Shown here piece by piece: positions 22,671-33,419 of a DNA stretch of 64,000 nucleotides (position 1 is its first letter; each line of letters opens with the position of its first letter). The stretch covers positions 3,379,638 through 3,443,637 of the forward strand of contig JAJEKV010000012.1 in NCBI GenBank assembly GCA_021234155.1, in the 5' to 3' direction. The notes under the pieces were generated by a model that worked only from the letters and a program-made list of their open reading frames with translations, was not told the DNA's origin and did not search any database. The translations under genes were made by a program, and so were the position numbers. This DNA is from Isoetes taiwanensis. Lineage: Eukaryota > Streptophyta > Lycopodiopsida > Isoetales > Isoetaceae.

Positions 22671-23713
22671 AATGGGACTCGCAAGAAACCAACAAACCAC
22701 CCGAATAGATAGGCTTCTCATTCATCTCAGCAGAATTTCTACAATGGTGGACAGTGGGTAGCCGCACACATGCGAACTACCCACGAAAAATAAAGGGAAA
22801 ATCCAATTATACCATTTGGACCCCAAAACAAATACAATGCTAATAGATGAGTGGCTGATGTACCTGCCGAAAGCTTATCACCGGGATTAAAAAACCCCCC
22901 CCTTTCGGGTTTTCGAGGAAAAACCCTAGTGATAAGCCTTCGGCAAGGGGCTTAGACAAACGTGGGGCATAGAATCGCTCCCAAAACCCCCGCATGGAGA
23001 AGTCGAAAACGGATGCCGCCGCCAACCCAGTACCGCACATCACCAACACAACAAACGAAAACATACCGTAGAATAGCATCACTTAACGGGTGGAAAAAAG
23101 CATCACCCAAATGGGTGGAAAAACATGATAAACGTAACTTGTACAAAATATAATAAACAAAGAAGGGGAGGGTGGGTTCAAAGAGAATAAGGTGCTCGCG
23201 AGAGAAGAGGAAGCGCCCGATGAGACGGGATGCGTAAACGCCGCCGAAATAGCGAACTCCCAATCCAAAACGGGCATGCGCCGATGCATGCATGCATGAC
23301 ATGCATGCTCCTCCCATTCTAGAATGGTGATCCGATGTCTCGGATCGATGCGATTCTAGAATGGGACTCGCAAAAACCAACAAACCGCCCAACTACCGTG
23401 AGAACTTCCTTACAAACTAGGATCGAGGGGCCGAAGGTCACAGGGAGGAGGCCAAAGGCGATAAAGGATAGCAAGAAAGATACGCCAAAGTGGCTAAACC
23501 AGCAGAAGAAGCCCCTCCCCGCACGAAACAATTCAAAGAGAATAAGGTACTCCTGAGAGAAGAGGAAGCGCCGATGAGACGTGGATGCAGAAACGCGCCT
23601 GAAATAGCGAACTCCCAACCCAAAACGGGCATGCACCGCCCGCATGCATGCATGACATGCATGCTCGTCCCATTCTAGAATGGCGATCCGATGTCTCGGA
23701 TCGATGCGATTCT
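22671..23713. repeat. Local direct-repeat block
   Basis: 181-182-bp direct copies at 23177-23357 and 23532-23713 (period 355 bp) share TTCAAAGAGAATAAGG, a run of ATGCATGCATGCATGACATG and the 14-bp palindrome CCATTCTAGAATGG, and end in GATGCGATTCT. The word TTCTAGAATGGGACTCGCAA also occurs at 22671 and 23354. This looks like an old repeat unit expanded in place. All frames through it are incidental. Confidence 0.6.
22865..22945. repeat. Imperfect hairpin, ~21-bp arms
   Basis: TGCCGAAAGCTTATCACCGG (from 22865) pairs with the segment ending CTTCGGCA at 22945, with about three mismatches or gaps. The loop contains a C8 run and TTTCGGGTTTTCG. No role is known. Confidence 0.5.
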
Positions 23714-24657
23714 TACTTACACCTTTCTTTTATAGTATTTAGAGGATCTTACTATCTCCTGATACAATTTCCAGCCCAACAAATCCCTATTCTCGATTTG
23801 CAAGTGCCTGTGTAAGCAAGGAATCAGACATGGAAGCTGCCTCTTCTTCCAGCAAATCTGCCAGGTACGTTCTTTCCTTATGTTCTCTGTTTTTTTCACT
23901 GTTTCACTCTTTTTCACATCTTCTTTTCACTGTTTTCTATTTTGTTTTTCTTGGAAAGCCAGTTACGAGTTCTTTGTTTGTATTGTTTAATTGAATACCA
24001 TTTATACATAACTAAGATTAGGGACAACCAACCGAAATAGAAATCCTCCAAAGACAGGTGATAGGATGAAAGAAATTGCATAGCAAGCATATACAAAAAA
24101 GAAAAAAAAAAAACCTTTTAAGTCAATCAAGCCCTAAGACCTTCATAACTTTTAACCATGACATGATCTTTGCAAGAACAAGTCATGATTCAATAAGCAG
24201 CCCTAAGATCAACCAGGTGCATTTGAACTTAGGCCAAAGACATGGTTACATAAGAAACTTCCGATTTTTAATTATTATCATGAAACATAATCCTTAGGCA
24301 TTTTTATGAGGCTACAACCTTTAAAGCAGAGATTGTCTTGTTTAGTAAAAAGTAGGCCATCATTATTTGCCTTTGTAGTATCAAAATATAACAAATTACC
24401 ATGTAAAATTAAGGCACCAGCCAATGTCGAGCATCTGCAACCGTCTTGAGCAGTTTCAAAATATTTGTAACATGCTAGAGAAACATAGCAAGGAGTAAAA
24501 GAAGGAAAAAAAAAAAAACTATGCATGTTTCATTGCACAGAGCATTTCTAACACCTAATTCAATCCATCAGGTTATGTAGCTTAGAGCATTGCGCAGAGC
24601 TTTCTAACTCATAGTACATCCTCCCCTGCAGGAAAGGTGCAGTCTACACCCTACAAT

Positions 24658-24670
24658 CGCGAGTCGAGAA
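24658..24670. repeat. Dispersed palindrome, right half-site
   Basis: CGCGAGTCGAGAA; the left half is lost. A complete copy lies 37 bp downstream in a local 49-bp tandem duplication. Confidence 0.6.
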
Positions 24671-24694
24671 TGCCTCAGACAGCCAACACGTCTT

Positions 24695-24716
24695 TTCTCG
24701 ACCCGAGAGTCGAGAA
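24695..24716. repeat. Dispersed palindrome (two changes)
   Basis: TTCTCGACCCG followed by AGAGTCGAGAA. The consensus arms are otherwise intact. Confidence 0.75.
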
Positions 24717-24744
24717 TGCCATAGCCATCTAACGCTTCTGTGTG

Positions 24745-24934
24745 CATTCTCTAGTGTGTGGTCGCAGGTGCCTCGACGCAGTCAGAGCCACTCTCCTTCG
24801 AACCATCTTCCTCGAATATTGCGAAGGGGAGGGGCTCGGACTGGGTGGAAGCCTCTATGACTAACCACAGGGGAATGCATTTGAACTGCATCCCCAAGGC
24901 GCGATGGTTGCTTTCTCGACTCGCGAGTCGAGAA
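24745..24934 (-). repeat. Palindrome-ended ~190-bp repeat, copy 1
   Basis: Reverse complement of the repeat at 40857-41013 and 49784-49979. It starts (minus strand) with the 22-bp palindrome, then GATGCAGTTCAAATGCATTC, then CACCCAGTCCGAGCCCCTCC. The GTTCAAATGC segment resembles a pol III B box (GGTTCRANNCC) imperfectly, so a SINE origin is possible but unproven. Confidence 0.6.
24913..24934. repeat. Dispersed palindrome, perfect
   Basis: TTCTCGACTCG plus its exact reverse complement, at the terminus of repeat copy 1. Confidence 0.85.
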
Positions 24935-25323
24935 GGCCTGCATGAACTTTACATTCAAGTGAAAACATGTCTGTCCAGGATGTCGCTGCTGCAAAGGCTC
25001 GTCTAAAAGGAATTGCGCATGGTAGTCTGAAACTGAATTGTCTCTGAGACAGAAGCGAAAGAGACCTGGAAGTGCCACAACTGCATCTGCATTCCACTCC
25101 TGCCAGACTCAACATCCATATCCTTATGTGATGTTATGAGAAGATTGTGCAGCTTACGTGGTTGTTTTGCCATTAAAAGAGGCTGTAGTAGAAACTTCAG
25201 TGCTCTTGCATGATCCTTTTCAAAATATCCTACATATGTTGTAAAAGAGTTATCTGGGAATTAAAAGGTCGCATTTTCATCAGAAATACCTTGTATACAG
25301 AAGATCCTCCCAGTATGGTAGAG
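24935..25323. other. No gene seen
   Basis: Short spacer downstream of the palindrome-ended repeat. Small frames on both strands are unsupported. Confidence 0.4.
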
Positions 25324-25746
25324 CTATGTAACAATAACACAATCATTGATCTCCGATACATCCACTAAGCCACATGTTGTCTCCAGCGCTTTTTTACTTT
25401 GATAATTTAAACTACTTCCTCTATCGACATTGCAGATATTTTCAAATAACTTAGTAGTTGTTTCACAGCTCTTTACTGCCTTCCAGTTAATTTCAAAGTG
25501 TTCACGTTCAATCAAAGAAAAATCAAGATACAGATTAGACTCAGACCAAGTTTCTTTCCATCTAAATTTCTCATGTTCATTCTTTATTCGTAACAACATT
25601 TTGTCAAACATTCCGTTGAAGAGGACTTCGTGAAATGCCTTAGCATCAAATAGCTCCCATGCACTAGTTTGTTCTCTGCGACATGATTCCTTGGATTTAA
25701 CCATCCTGTCCACACGTAAGGATAGATCAACTTCAATATTTGGCAT
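25324..25746 (-). pseudogene. Dicer-like protein fragment (tentative)
   Basis: A 140-codon minus-strand frame has a convincing protein composition: IEVDLSLRVDRMVKSKESC, FHEVLFNGMFDKMLLRI, EHFEINWKAVKSC. The order recalls the segment just before and into the PAZ region of plant Dicer-like RNases (FHxxLFNGxF..., then INWxxxxSC). No helicase, PAZ core or RNase III motif is present nearby, so only one internal exon remains. Dicer-like enzymes cut double-stranded RNA into siRNAs; this piece would be inert. Family identity is from memory of the pattern and uncertain. Confidence 0.35.
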
Positions 25747-27794
25747 AAATTAGAATCGTAAATTTACAGTAACTGCCATCGTCCAAATTTTGGGAGAGAG
25801 AGGTAAGCCAGTATGCATGTAGGGTGGTTTCACCTTTGTTTATTGTTGTTCCATCGATGGCGTGCTTCTATTTTTTGTCCATCATGTCCATTGATAGCAA
25901 AGGTTCGGCTATGGGATAAGTTTTGTGTTCCATGATCTTGTGGCACTTTATGCACTGATCCCTCATATCCATTTTTAACATTTAAATTGATGCCTTTGAT
26001 TTCATTCTCTTATCCATTTTGTATGGCACTTATGGTGTCGTCTATATATTTCAAGTCTGTTGGTTCTAGGTTGTGCATTTATTTTTCGATTAACAAAGTA
26101 ATCTACATAGCTTGGCAGGTGACCATTAGGTCGAAGCGAGGAGAGCGTTTGCATGGTTTGTTCTCCAACGGACCATCATTCTTATAGACTTGCATGTATA
26201 TTTGGTTTGTTCTATGTCGTATTTTTTCGTTTATTGAGGCTCTATTAACGTTTCCTCACGCTTCATGCATGTATACTTCTATTTTCTAATTTCATTCTCC
26301 CATATTCGCCGAATCGTCGGTCGCATTTATAGGGTCGTCTGTCATACACCATTACCAATCCGTTGGTCTTCTGGCATTCGGAATTTCATGTGAGTTGCTT
26401 TCCCTAGGAGACAGATGCCTAGAGATCCTAGATAGCATATAGGCTATGGAGTTTCTAGAAGGTATTTTTTCATTTCGTATATTCTCTTTTTAAGAAGACG
26501 ATGGAGTTTTTCCAATTCGTACACGGGTACGATGTCCTCCATTTTCACTTTCCATGTTTTCATTTTTGTATATTAGGAAAATTTCTTCCCTTCAAATTAA
26601 GGGGCTTATTTTGTATTGTAAGGTTTTTCTTTATTCTATTCTAATTGTCGGCAAGTACTGCATTATTCGCATTGTCTACAAATATTATGTTTAGCATATG
26701 TAAGGCTGTGCTCATTTTTTTCGGTTCTATATCATTTGGTATTCGTTGTATTCTGTATTTCTGGTTCTACAACTCGATTATCTCGTAAAAACTATAACTT
26801 GTGGTAATCTTGCAGGTTCTCAAGTTGTCCATAACAAATTGCATTAGATGTTATGCTTGGTAGAGAGATTATGCATTGGTTTGGCAAGCGTGTGATCTTG
26901 CATGAATATTGTATTTGACTGGAAGATTATTGGCCTTATTTTGCAAGTTATGGTGTATTTATTTGCTAATTTATTTTTGACATATTTGGTTCATTCTTAA
27001 GTGCTTGTTTTTCCGTTTTGGTCCTAGTGCTTGCACCATTCTATTTGTCGTATGACTTCCATTCTTTTCCATTACCTCTATTTTTTTTTTGTTTGTTTAT
27101 TCCCATATACTCCATGGCTCCATGGCATTCCGCCCAAGCCCCTTGTGTTGTTACCAACTCTATTATCTTTGGTCGCGATGTTTTCTTTGAGTGTAATTGC
27201 TCTGTGTTGTATTATACTGTGGTAGATTCTCGATGTTGGCAATCCGAAGTGCATTTGATAGTGCAAGATATGGTCCATCCTAATGTTTATATTTGCTTTT
27301 TAATAGGTTCCTAGCGATTTTTTGCACAACAATTTAGTCCATTAAAATGCCTTGTCCCAGTTCTCATTTTTTCTAGTCCTTGTTTTATTTGCTCCTCCCC
27401 TCCTACTCGCTCCTCCCCTTCTACCCGCTTTTTTTTAACACGATAAAAAAAATAAGGGCCGTCCAACAAAGCCATTGAGTCCCAACAAAAAGTTAGTGTC
27501 GTACACGTGGCAAGCAGGGCAGAACGGCCACGATGAAGGAAGAGCAGTGAAATTTTATTTGCTGCAAGCATCATCTATGGCGGGCTGCGAGCATAGAGAA
27601 GAATATGAATCACATAAACATTTCCGAAAAACAATCAAGTCGCATTTAATGAAAGTGGGTCTCATTCCATTCCCACTTTTTTTTGGAACCCTGTTATTTT
27701 ACACAAAAAGGACGAGGGAAAACTATTCGGACTTGAAAACTGTCCAGAATTTGAATATTTCTCTGTTAGGGTGGGTCCAATCTTTCCCTCTGTT

Positions 27795-27816
27795 TTCTCG
27801 GATCGCGAGTCGAGAA
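27795..27816. repeat. Dispersed palindrome (left arm altered)
   Basis: TTCTCGGATCG then CGAGTCGAGAA. Confidence 0.75.
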
Positions 27817-28526
27817 CAAGAAGAATACAACTCAAACAAAGGAATTTCATTACAGATTGAAACCAAAGTTGTAGTTGAAAAAGAATTTTTATTAATAAAT
27901 TGAATAGTTACAATGTATTTTACATCGGATGCAGAGACCATGGCGGTCTTGCTGTCACTACAGTTACATCATCATGGTAGGTGGTCCACCTTAGGGGAAG
28001 AACGTGTGGGGCTTCTTCTTGCCGTCTGTAAGCCTTGGGGTCAACCTGAAGAATGTGGAATGCCTCACGAGGAGGTGCCTCGTGAGCTACCCGCTAACCT
28101 GTCCACCCGATTTCTCCACTCTCCTCTCGCATCTTTTCATCAATCGCCGGGTCGAATATACTCCTTCCCCAACCTCCATGGATGTCATGCAATGCTTGTA
28201 AGATCCTTTGAGCTTTCTGGACTTGCGAAATGTTCTTCCTCTCTTCTTCATCCCTCTCTTCTTCATCCCTCTCTTCTTCTCCCATAGCATCTGCAATCAC
28301 GAGCAAGTTTATCCCAAAGCCCTGGCAAGAGTGTAGTCTAAGCGAGATCTGTGCCTGAACCACCTGGAGCAAAGAGAGTCCATGATTAACAATTACGGTG
28401 CCATTAGTCATAGCGAAGAAAAGAATGGAGAATTCAAAATAGATTGGAGAGCATTCATTCCATATAGTTGCATCCAATCACACAAAGAAGCATACAAATG
28501 GTCTCATCAATGGGCAAGCAGTGCCT

Positions 28527-28548
28527 TTCTCGACTCGCGAGTCGAGAA
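28527..28548. repeat. Dispersed palindrome, perfect
   Basis: At the end of the first of two 127-bp-spaced direct copies; flanked by AAAGGCC. Confidence 0.85.
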
Positions 28549-28653
28549 AGGCCCTGGAAAGTCAATGTACAACCATTTTCATTACAGAATATGGCTGCAT
28601 CCAATCACACAAACAAGCATACAAATGGTCTCATCATTGGGACAAGCATGCCT

Positions 28654-28675
28654 TTCTCGACTCGCAAGTCGAGAA
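28654..28675. repeat. Dispersed palindrome (one change)
   Basis: Central CGCG is CGCA. It ends the second direct copy. Confidence 0.85.
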
Positions 28676-28781
28676 AACCATCGAAAACTCAATGTACAAG
28701 TATATTCATTACACAAAATATAGTACATTTGTTCACGTGTCTTTACAAAATTCACAGAACTTTGCTATCTGAAAGCAGAGG

Positions 28782-29566
28782 TCACTCTTCTTGATCACCA
28801 TAATATTTGTCGTTCATAGCCCTCATGATCGCGCTGCTCTCTGGATCGACCTGCTTGACGTTCGGATAGTTCCTAATCACATCAGCCACAAGAATGGAAA
28901 ACAGGGATTCCGCCAATACAGGAACGGGATTGAAAGACAACCACCTATCTGTTTCATACTCTTCTGGTCGATAACTCTTGACAATGATTGTATTGTCCGA
29001 GTTATGATAGCACTTGTAGGCGGAGTCGTCTATGATCAGCGTGTTGTATTTGTTAAAGATCTGGTATGCTTCATAAACCTTTTCCAGCCTTTTCACCATA
29101 ATAGGCTTCCCATTTACGATGGCCGGATCGAGATCTGACACATGCTCGACCCTTCGTTTCCCCAAACAAACTTGAACTTCAAAACTGGAAGGCCGAGAAC
29201 ACCAAGGACATTGACAACATTTTTCTTTGCCATACAAGACCATATGGCCACTTCGAATCGCCGTTCCAGGCACCATTCAATAATTTCCCTTGCTTTAGGC
29301 CGAGGATACACGATTTTAGACCCTACTTTTGTCAGCTTGTGCGAGGTGTTAAGCTCAGGGACGTCACCATCGTGGTAAACTGCAGCTAAGACTCCATTGA
29401 CATCAAAAATTACAAGCTTGGTGGGCCCCCCTGGATCCCAGTTAGAGTTTGGCTCTGACCAGATTTCTTCTTGATCGGGATCCATATGCGGGATCATTAT
29501 TCTTTCAGTTCCTTTCTTGGTGGTCGCACTATCTTGTTCTGGACTACCTTTTTTGGATGCAGTATC
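28782..29566 (-). pseudogene. FCP1/NIF-type phosphatase-like C-terminal exon
   Basis: The minus strand encodes a HAD-superfamily FCP1 homology (NIF) domain: KLVIFDVNGVLA (about 29413-29384), YPRPKAREIIEWCLERRFEV, AIWSCMAKKNVVNV, then KPIMVKRLEKVYE and NTLIIDDSAYKC, ending in a TGA before 28782. Family members dephosphorylate proteins such as the RNA polymerase II CTD, or act in Tim50. Here the catalytic DxDxT/V motif reads DVNGV, so the second Asp is Asn and classical activity is doubtful. A single-base frameshift near 29140 splits the frame between WGNEG and EHVSDLD. Position 29566 fits an acceptor (...CATCGAG|GATACT) in phase with the donor at 37075. The gene continues upstream at 37-39.7 kb. 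Confidence 0.65.
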
Positions 29567-29611
29567 CTCGATGTCCCTAGAATGATGAAAGCCATCAGTT
29601 AGGAAATGAGG

Positions 29612-29633
29612 TTCTCGACTCACGAGTCGAGAA
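29612..29633. repeat. Dispersed palindrome (one change), intronic
   Basis: TTCTCGACTCA then CGAGTCGAGAA, inside the small intron of the FCP1-like gene. A weaker relative with TTCTCG/CGAGAA arms lies at 29654-29678. Confidence 0.8.
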
Positions 29634-29693
29634 AGGAAAAAGTTAAAGACTCGGAGGGCTTCTCGGCGAGAAACCCTCGGAAAGCAACGTGAA

Positions 29694-29997
29694 TGTTAGA
29701 GCCTGAACTCTAACTTTGTAAGAAGGATGGAAAACCAATACTCCAAGCTTCAATTTACCAAATCTATGTAACGCACAACATCCTCTCCATAGCTAGATCA
29801 AGCAAAATACTCTCTCTCAACACATCGTCTCTCTATTCTTCTCTCTCTGCTCAGATAATACAGTGATGATAATCCCTCCTACAGTGATAATACAGTGCGT
29901 ATATCCCTCCATATACGGTATACAATCTCCTATACCACCTCAATAGTGGTGAGTATGGCGAGTGGTGACTGTGGTGACCGTGGTGACCACCCCAACA
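29694..29997 (-). repeat. LTR (3' in element sense)
   Basis: 304 bp. It contains GTGGTGACTGTGGTGACCG near its inner end. It differs from the other LTR mainly by an indel around 29877-29905. Confidence 0.88.
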
Positions 29998-30413
29998 GTG
30001 GCGACCACAGTGGGAAAATGTGCCACTCCGTGGCGGAGAACCCACACCAAAATATACTAATATGGTCCTTGGGACATGTCCTCAAATGACACATTTACAT
30101 GTATGTTTATAAAGAAATTACCCTCCTAAAATCCAAATAACTGGTACAAAACAAATTGGTCCAAAATGATAGTGACGAAACAAAACCTCTGTAACTGTGG
30201 CAAACTTTGAAAGCTGATATCTTGAGTTCTAGAACTCTGTTTGACCTGCACCATAGCTCGTTGGATTCGTATCGCCGAAACATATCTTTTGATGTAAGAT
30301 AGATTGTGTATTATGGAACTGTCACCATCTATTTTTACAGAAAAACGACCTGCTGTAACCCAAAAGTTCTCCACAAATTCTTTGTCATTGGAGCTATGCC
30401 AAATCTGAATCCC

Positions 30414-31562
30414 TTAGAATAGCACTTCTCTTTCAAAATAAGGCCTGAGATCCTTGCCATTTCTAGGATTAGGCAACAATTCCCCTTCTGGAGTTATCAA
30501 GTAGAAAGCCCCACCTGGTACCTCTTTATCAATCAGAAATGGGCCTTCCCATGGGCTTTGAAATTTAGATAGATGCTGGTTAGTGGTCCTGCACAACACC
30601 AATTGCCCTTCGTCAAATGGATTGACAACCTGTAACTTGTCTTTGATAAGCTTTACTTTTTGTTTATGCCTCATATTGAAGTCTGCTGCTTCTTGTCTCA
30701 TCTCTTGCAATTGCAACAAATCATCCATCCTATTATGCACTTGATTTGGAGTTGGAACTTCTCCTAAATTCTCATAATAAGGTAGCTCCACAAATGACAC
30801 AAAGGAATGTCCAAATGAATAGGCATCACAGCTTGCACTCCATAAACCAATTCAAATGGTGTAAATCCTGTAGCCAACTTGTAAGTACACCTGAAACTCC
30901 ATAAAGCACCTGTCAAGGCTTCATGCCAATTTCTTTGATTATCCTTCACTGTTTTAGCCAAGATAACTTTCAAAATTTTGTTAGTAGACTCCTTGCCCAT
31001 GTCCCTGTGGATAATAAGCAGAAGCTTATACATGTTGAACACCAATCTTTTCTGTTAACTGGGCTACTACTTTCCCCATGAAATGAGTTCCCGATTAGAC
31101 AAAAGAATGATTAGAACACCAAACCGAGAAATCAAATTATGATAAAGAAAGCTTACTGTGGTATTTTTTGTAGCATGCTTTGCTGGAATCGCTTCTACCC
31201 ACTTCGTAAACATGCATGTGGCTGCCAAGATATACTTATGACCTTTGGAAGATGGAGGATTGATAGGCCTAAATATGAAACAGAACAACACTCAAAATAG
31301 GATGGAATGTCATATTATTATGGCCTGTTAATTGTTTATGCCTTTGACACTTCTCACATTTGCTAACAAAGTCTCTAGTATCCTTGTAAAGAGTTGGCCA
31401 ATAATATCCCCAATGAAGGATCTTCCGAGCTGTGGTTCTGGCTACAAAATGCCCCTGACAATCATGTGCTTGCTGCAACAAATCATGAGTTTGCTGACCA
31501 GCAACACATCTTAATAAGAGACCTCCCATAGTCCTCTTATAAAGAATAACATCATGCACCAC
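30414..31562 (-). pseudogene. Integrase region of gypsy element 1
   Basis: H2C2 zinc-binding part (QAHDCQGHFVARTTARKILH ... CEKCQRHKQ, 31562-31330), core (HKYILAATCMFTKWVEAIP), a later core segment (ESTNKILKVILAKTVKDNQ ... FTPFELVYGVQAVMP, 31045-30764) and the C-terminal segment with FQSPWEGPFLIDKEV (30800-30414). The first catalytic Asp expected in W.LDFIGP is destroyed by a frameshift near 31270, and the second Asp region is also altered. It therefore cannot catalyse integration. Confidence 0.8.
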
Positions 31563-31658
31563 ATACCCAGCTGCTTGTACTCTCAGAGCATGTTTTTGTT
31601 GCTTTGAAAATGATGAAGGATAAGTCTGATCTTGTAAATACCTGTATATATTAGCATA

Positions 31659-32456
31659 TCAAAGATCCATGATCTCAATGAACCCTTGTAATACTCCATT
31701 ATCCTGAAATGCTACTTGCTGGTCTGTTTCCTCTTCTATTTCAGCACCACTACTCAAATACGCACTTGGATTATGAGCTCCTTGGGCCATCTTAACATAC
31801 TTCAACTCAAATTCTTGTATGATAAGAGACCATCTTGTAAATTTAGGATCTTGGACAGTCTTGTTGTAAATGCATGGCAATGGGTTCACATCCATATGAA
31901 TGTAGACATACTGTACATTTGCTGAATTCCATTGTGAAGGAAGAAGATAATATCTAAATTTATTCAAAGCCCACTTCAATCCCAACCCAAGATGCTCCAT
32001 ATGAGTCCATTTCTGCTCTTGTGGAGTTAACAACCTGCTAGCATAGTAATTCACAGCATAATGCTTTTGCTGATTTTTCTGACATAGTGTGACAGCCAAA
32101 GCTTGTTCCCAAACTGTAAAGAATAAATGAAATGGCTCACTCATTCTTGGAGGAATCAACAAAGTTCTCTCTTTCAATTGTCCAAGGCACCATTCAAATG
32201 CTTCTTGAGCACCCTCCTTCCATCTAAAATTCTGCCCTTGCTTCATACAATCCACAAGTGGCTGGGTTATTTTAGCAAAATTGTGCAAATACCTCCTACT
32301 AAAACTGAGTTGGCCATATAAGCTTCTCACTTGGGATACATTTGTAGGTGGTTTCACCTTCTGCAGGGCTGCAATCTTACCATGATCCACTTGTAACCCC
32401 TTTTCTGAAACATAATTGCCCAACAGTTTCCCTCCCTCCTCTAGTGAAGAATACAC
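31659..32456 (-). pseudogene. RT thumb and degenerate classical RNase H, element 1
   Basis: Begins at LEEGGKLLGNYVSEKGLQVD (RT connection), then GQLSFSRRYLHNFAKITQPL, then the RNase H-like part LFFTVWEQALAVTLCQ ... LTPQEQKWTHMEHLGLGLKW. The first catalytic Asp, expected in the DASxxGxGAVL-type motif, is missing. This is the decay known for the original RNase H in gypsy lineages that carry a second RNase H. Confidence 0.75.
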
Positions 32457-33127
32457 TTAGCAGGATTCAAACTTATGCCATACAATCGGCATCTTTCAAG
32501 AACTTTTCTGAGATGATCCAAGTGATCCTTTTTTGGATTAGAAAATACTGTTAAGTCATCTATAAAGACTCTCAAAAAGTCTAAAATGTCATGAAAAGCA
32601 TATGTCATAGCTTGCTGAAATGTGGCTGGAGCATTTGTGAGGCCAAAGGGTAATACCTTATAAGCATAGATGCCAAAAGGTGTTCGAAAAGCCGTCATTG
32701 CTTGATGTGGTGGATAGATTTGGATCTGATTATATCATGAGTAACCATCCAAGAAAGAATAGGCCTGATTTCTTGCAACAATATCCAACAAGGTGTCTAT
32801 GAATGGTGTAGGAAAATGATCTCTTTTAGTAGCTTTATTGAGATCCATGTAATCAATGCATACTCGGATTGAGTTATTTGGCTTTCTCACTGGTACAATA
32901 GAACTGATCCAATCTGAATTTGGCACTGGTACAATAAATCCCGCCTCCAAAAGCTTCATGACTTCAGCCTTTACTTGCTCCTCTATGGCTGGACTCATTC
33001 TCCTTTGAACTTGTTGGATTGGTTTTGATCCTTGTTTCAAATCAATAGTATGAACCACAACCTCTAGTGGAATGTTTTTCAATTCTTTGTAATTTCTTGC
33101 CAAAACATCCATGAATTCTCTTAACAA
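32441..33127 (-). pseudogene. Reverse transcriptase, element 1
   Basis: Motifs in order: PNSDWISSIVPVRKPNNSIR, CIDYMDLNKATKRDHFPTPF, SFLDGYS, then after one in-frame TGA (replacing the expected Gly codon) YNQIQI..., AFRTPFGIYAYKVLPFGLTN, and the catalytic FIDD (FLRVFIDDLTVFS). FIDD replaces the commoner YxDD. The frame breaks again at about 32450. Confidence 0.85.
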
Positions 33128-33204
33128 AGATATCGAATCACGTTCCTCCTCTTGAGTAAGATCGCCTCCAATAGTAACTGATTTCCTTGAGAAATATTAA
33201 TGTT

Positions 33205-33400
33205 CTCTGAATGTGGTGACTGTAATGAATGTGGTGAGTGTGGTGACAATGACGAATGTGGTGACTGTGGTGACTGTGGTGAATGTGGTGAATGTGATGA
33301 CAGTGATAAATGTGGTGACTGTGGTGAATGTGGTGACTGTGGTGAATGTGGTGACTGTGGTGAATGTGGTGACGGTAGTGTGTGGTGACTGTGATGAACA
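33205..33400. repeat. 9-bp minisatellite inside the element
   Basis: About twenty units of TGTGGTGAC or TGTGGTGAA, often alternating as an 18-bp pair. It is open in several frames on both strands because the unit is a multiple of three; the Cys/Gly-, Val- and His-rich frames are artefacts. It separates the extra RNase H from RT. The same word occurs near the inner end of the LTR (29960-29985). Confidence 0.85.
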
Positions 33401-33419
33401 TGGACTGATATGATTTACC

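Larger units (their letters stand above)
23830..24858 (+). other. Two-exon-like frame carrying palindromes
   Basis: ATG at 23830 (MEAASSSSKSA) ends at CCAG|GTACGT (23864/23865). A CTGCAG acceptor at 24631 leads in phase to KGAVYTLQSRVENASD, and the frame stays open to a TGA at about 24858. The second exon runs over a half and a complete copy of the dispersed palindrome (residues QSRVEN and RPESRE) and over part of the 190-bp repeat, so its later part is not conserved protein. I do not recognise the start. It may be a gene 5' end invaded by repeats. Confidence 0.25.
25747..28780. other. Spacer with scattered palindromes and repeats
   Basis: No supported gene. 26200-27400 is T-rich with poly-T runs. 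28241-28280 is a 15-bp unit (CTCTTCTTCATCCCT) repeated almost three times. 28470-28551 and 28597-28678 are direct copies of about 82 bp (period 127), each ending in the dispersed palindrome. The open frame at 27475-27903 includes one palindrome and has no domain that I recognise. Confidence 0.4.

Noticed and set aside
22865-22945. Hairpin as a Helitron 3' end
   Set aside because: The arms are imperfect and no CTRR end follows at the expected distance; no paralogous empty site is available.
27475-27903. 142-codon plus-strand frame
   Set aside because: No domain or splice context, and it passes through a dispersed palindrome.
28087-28477. Minus-strand frames with Glu/Arg repeats
   Set aside because: Generated by the 15-bp CTCTTCTTCATCCCT tandem repeat.
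33200-33413. Cys/Gly-rich frame resembling a metallothionein, and a His-rich frame on the other strand
   Set aside because: Both are readings of a 9-bp minisatellite, which is open in several frames on both strands.
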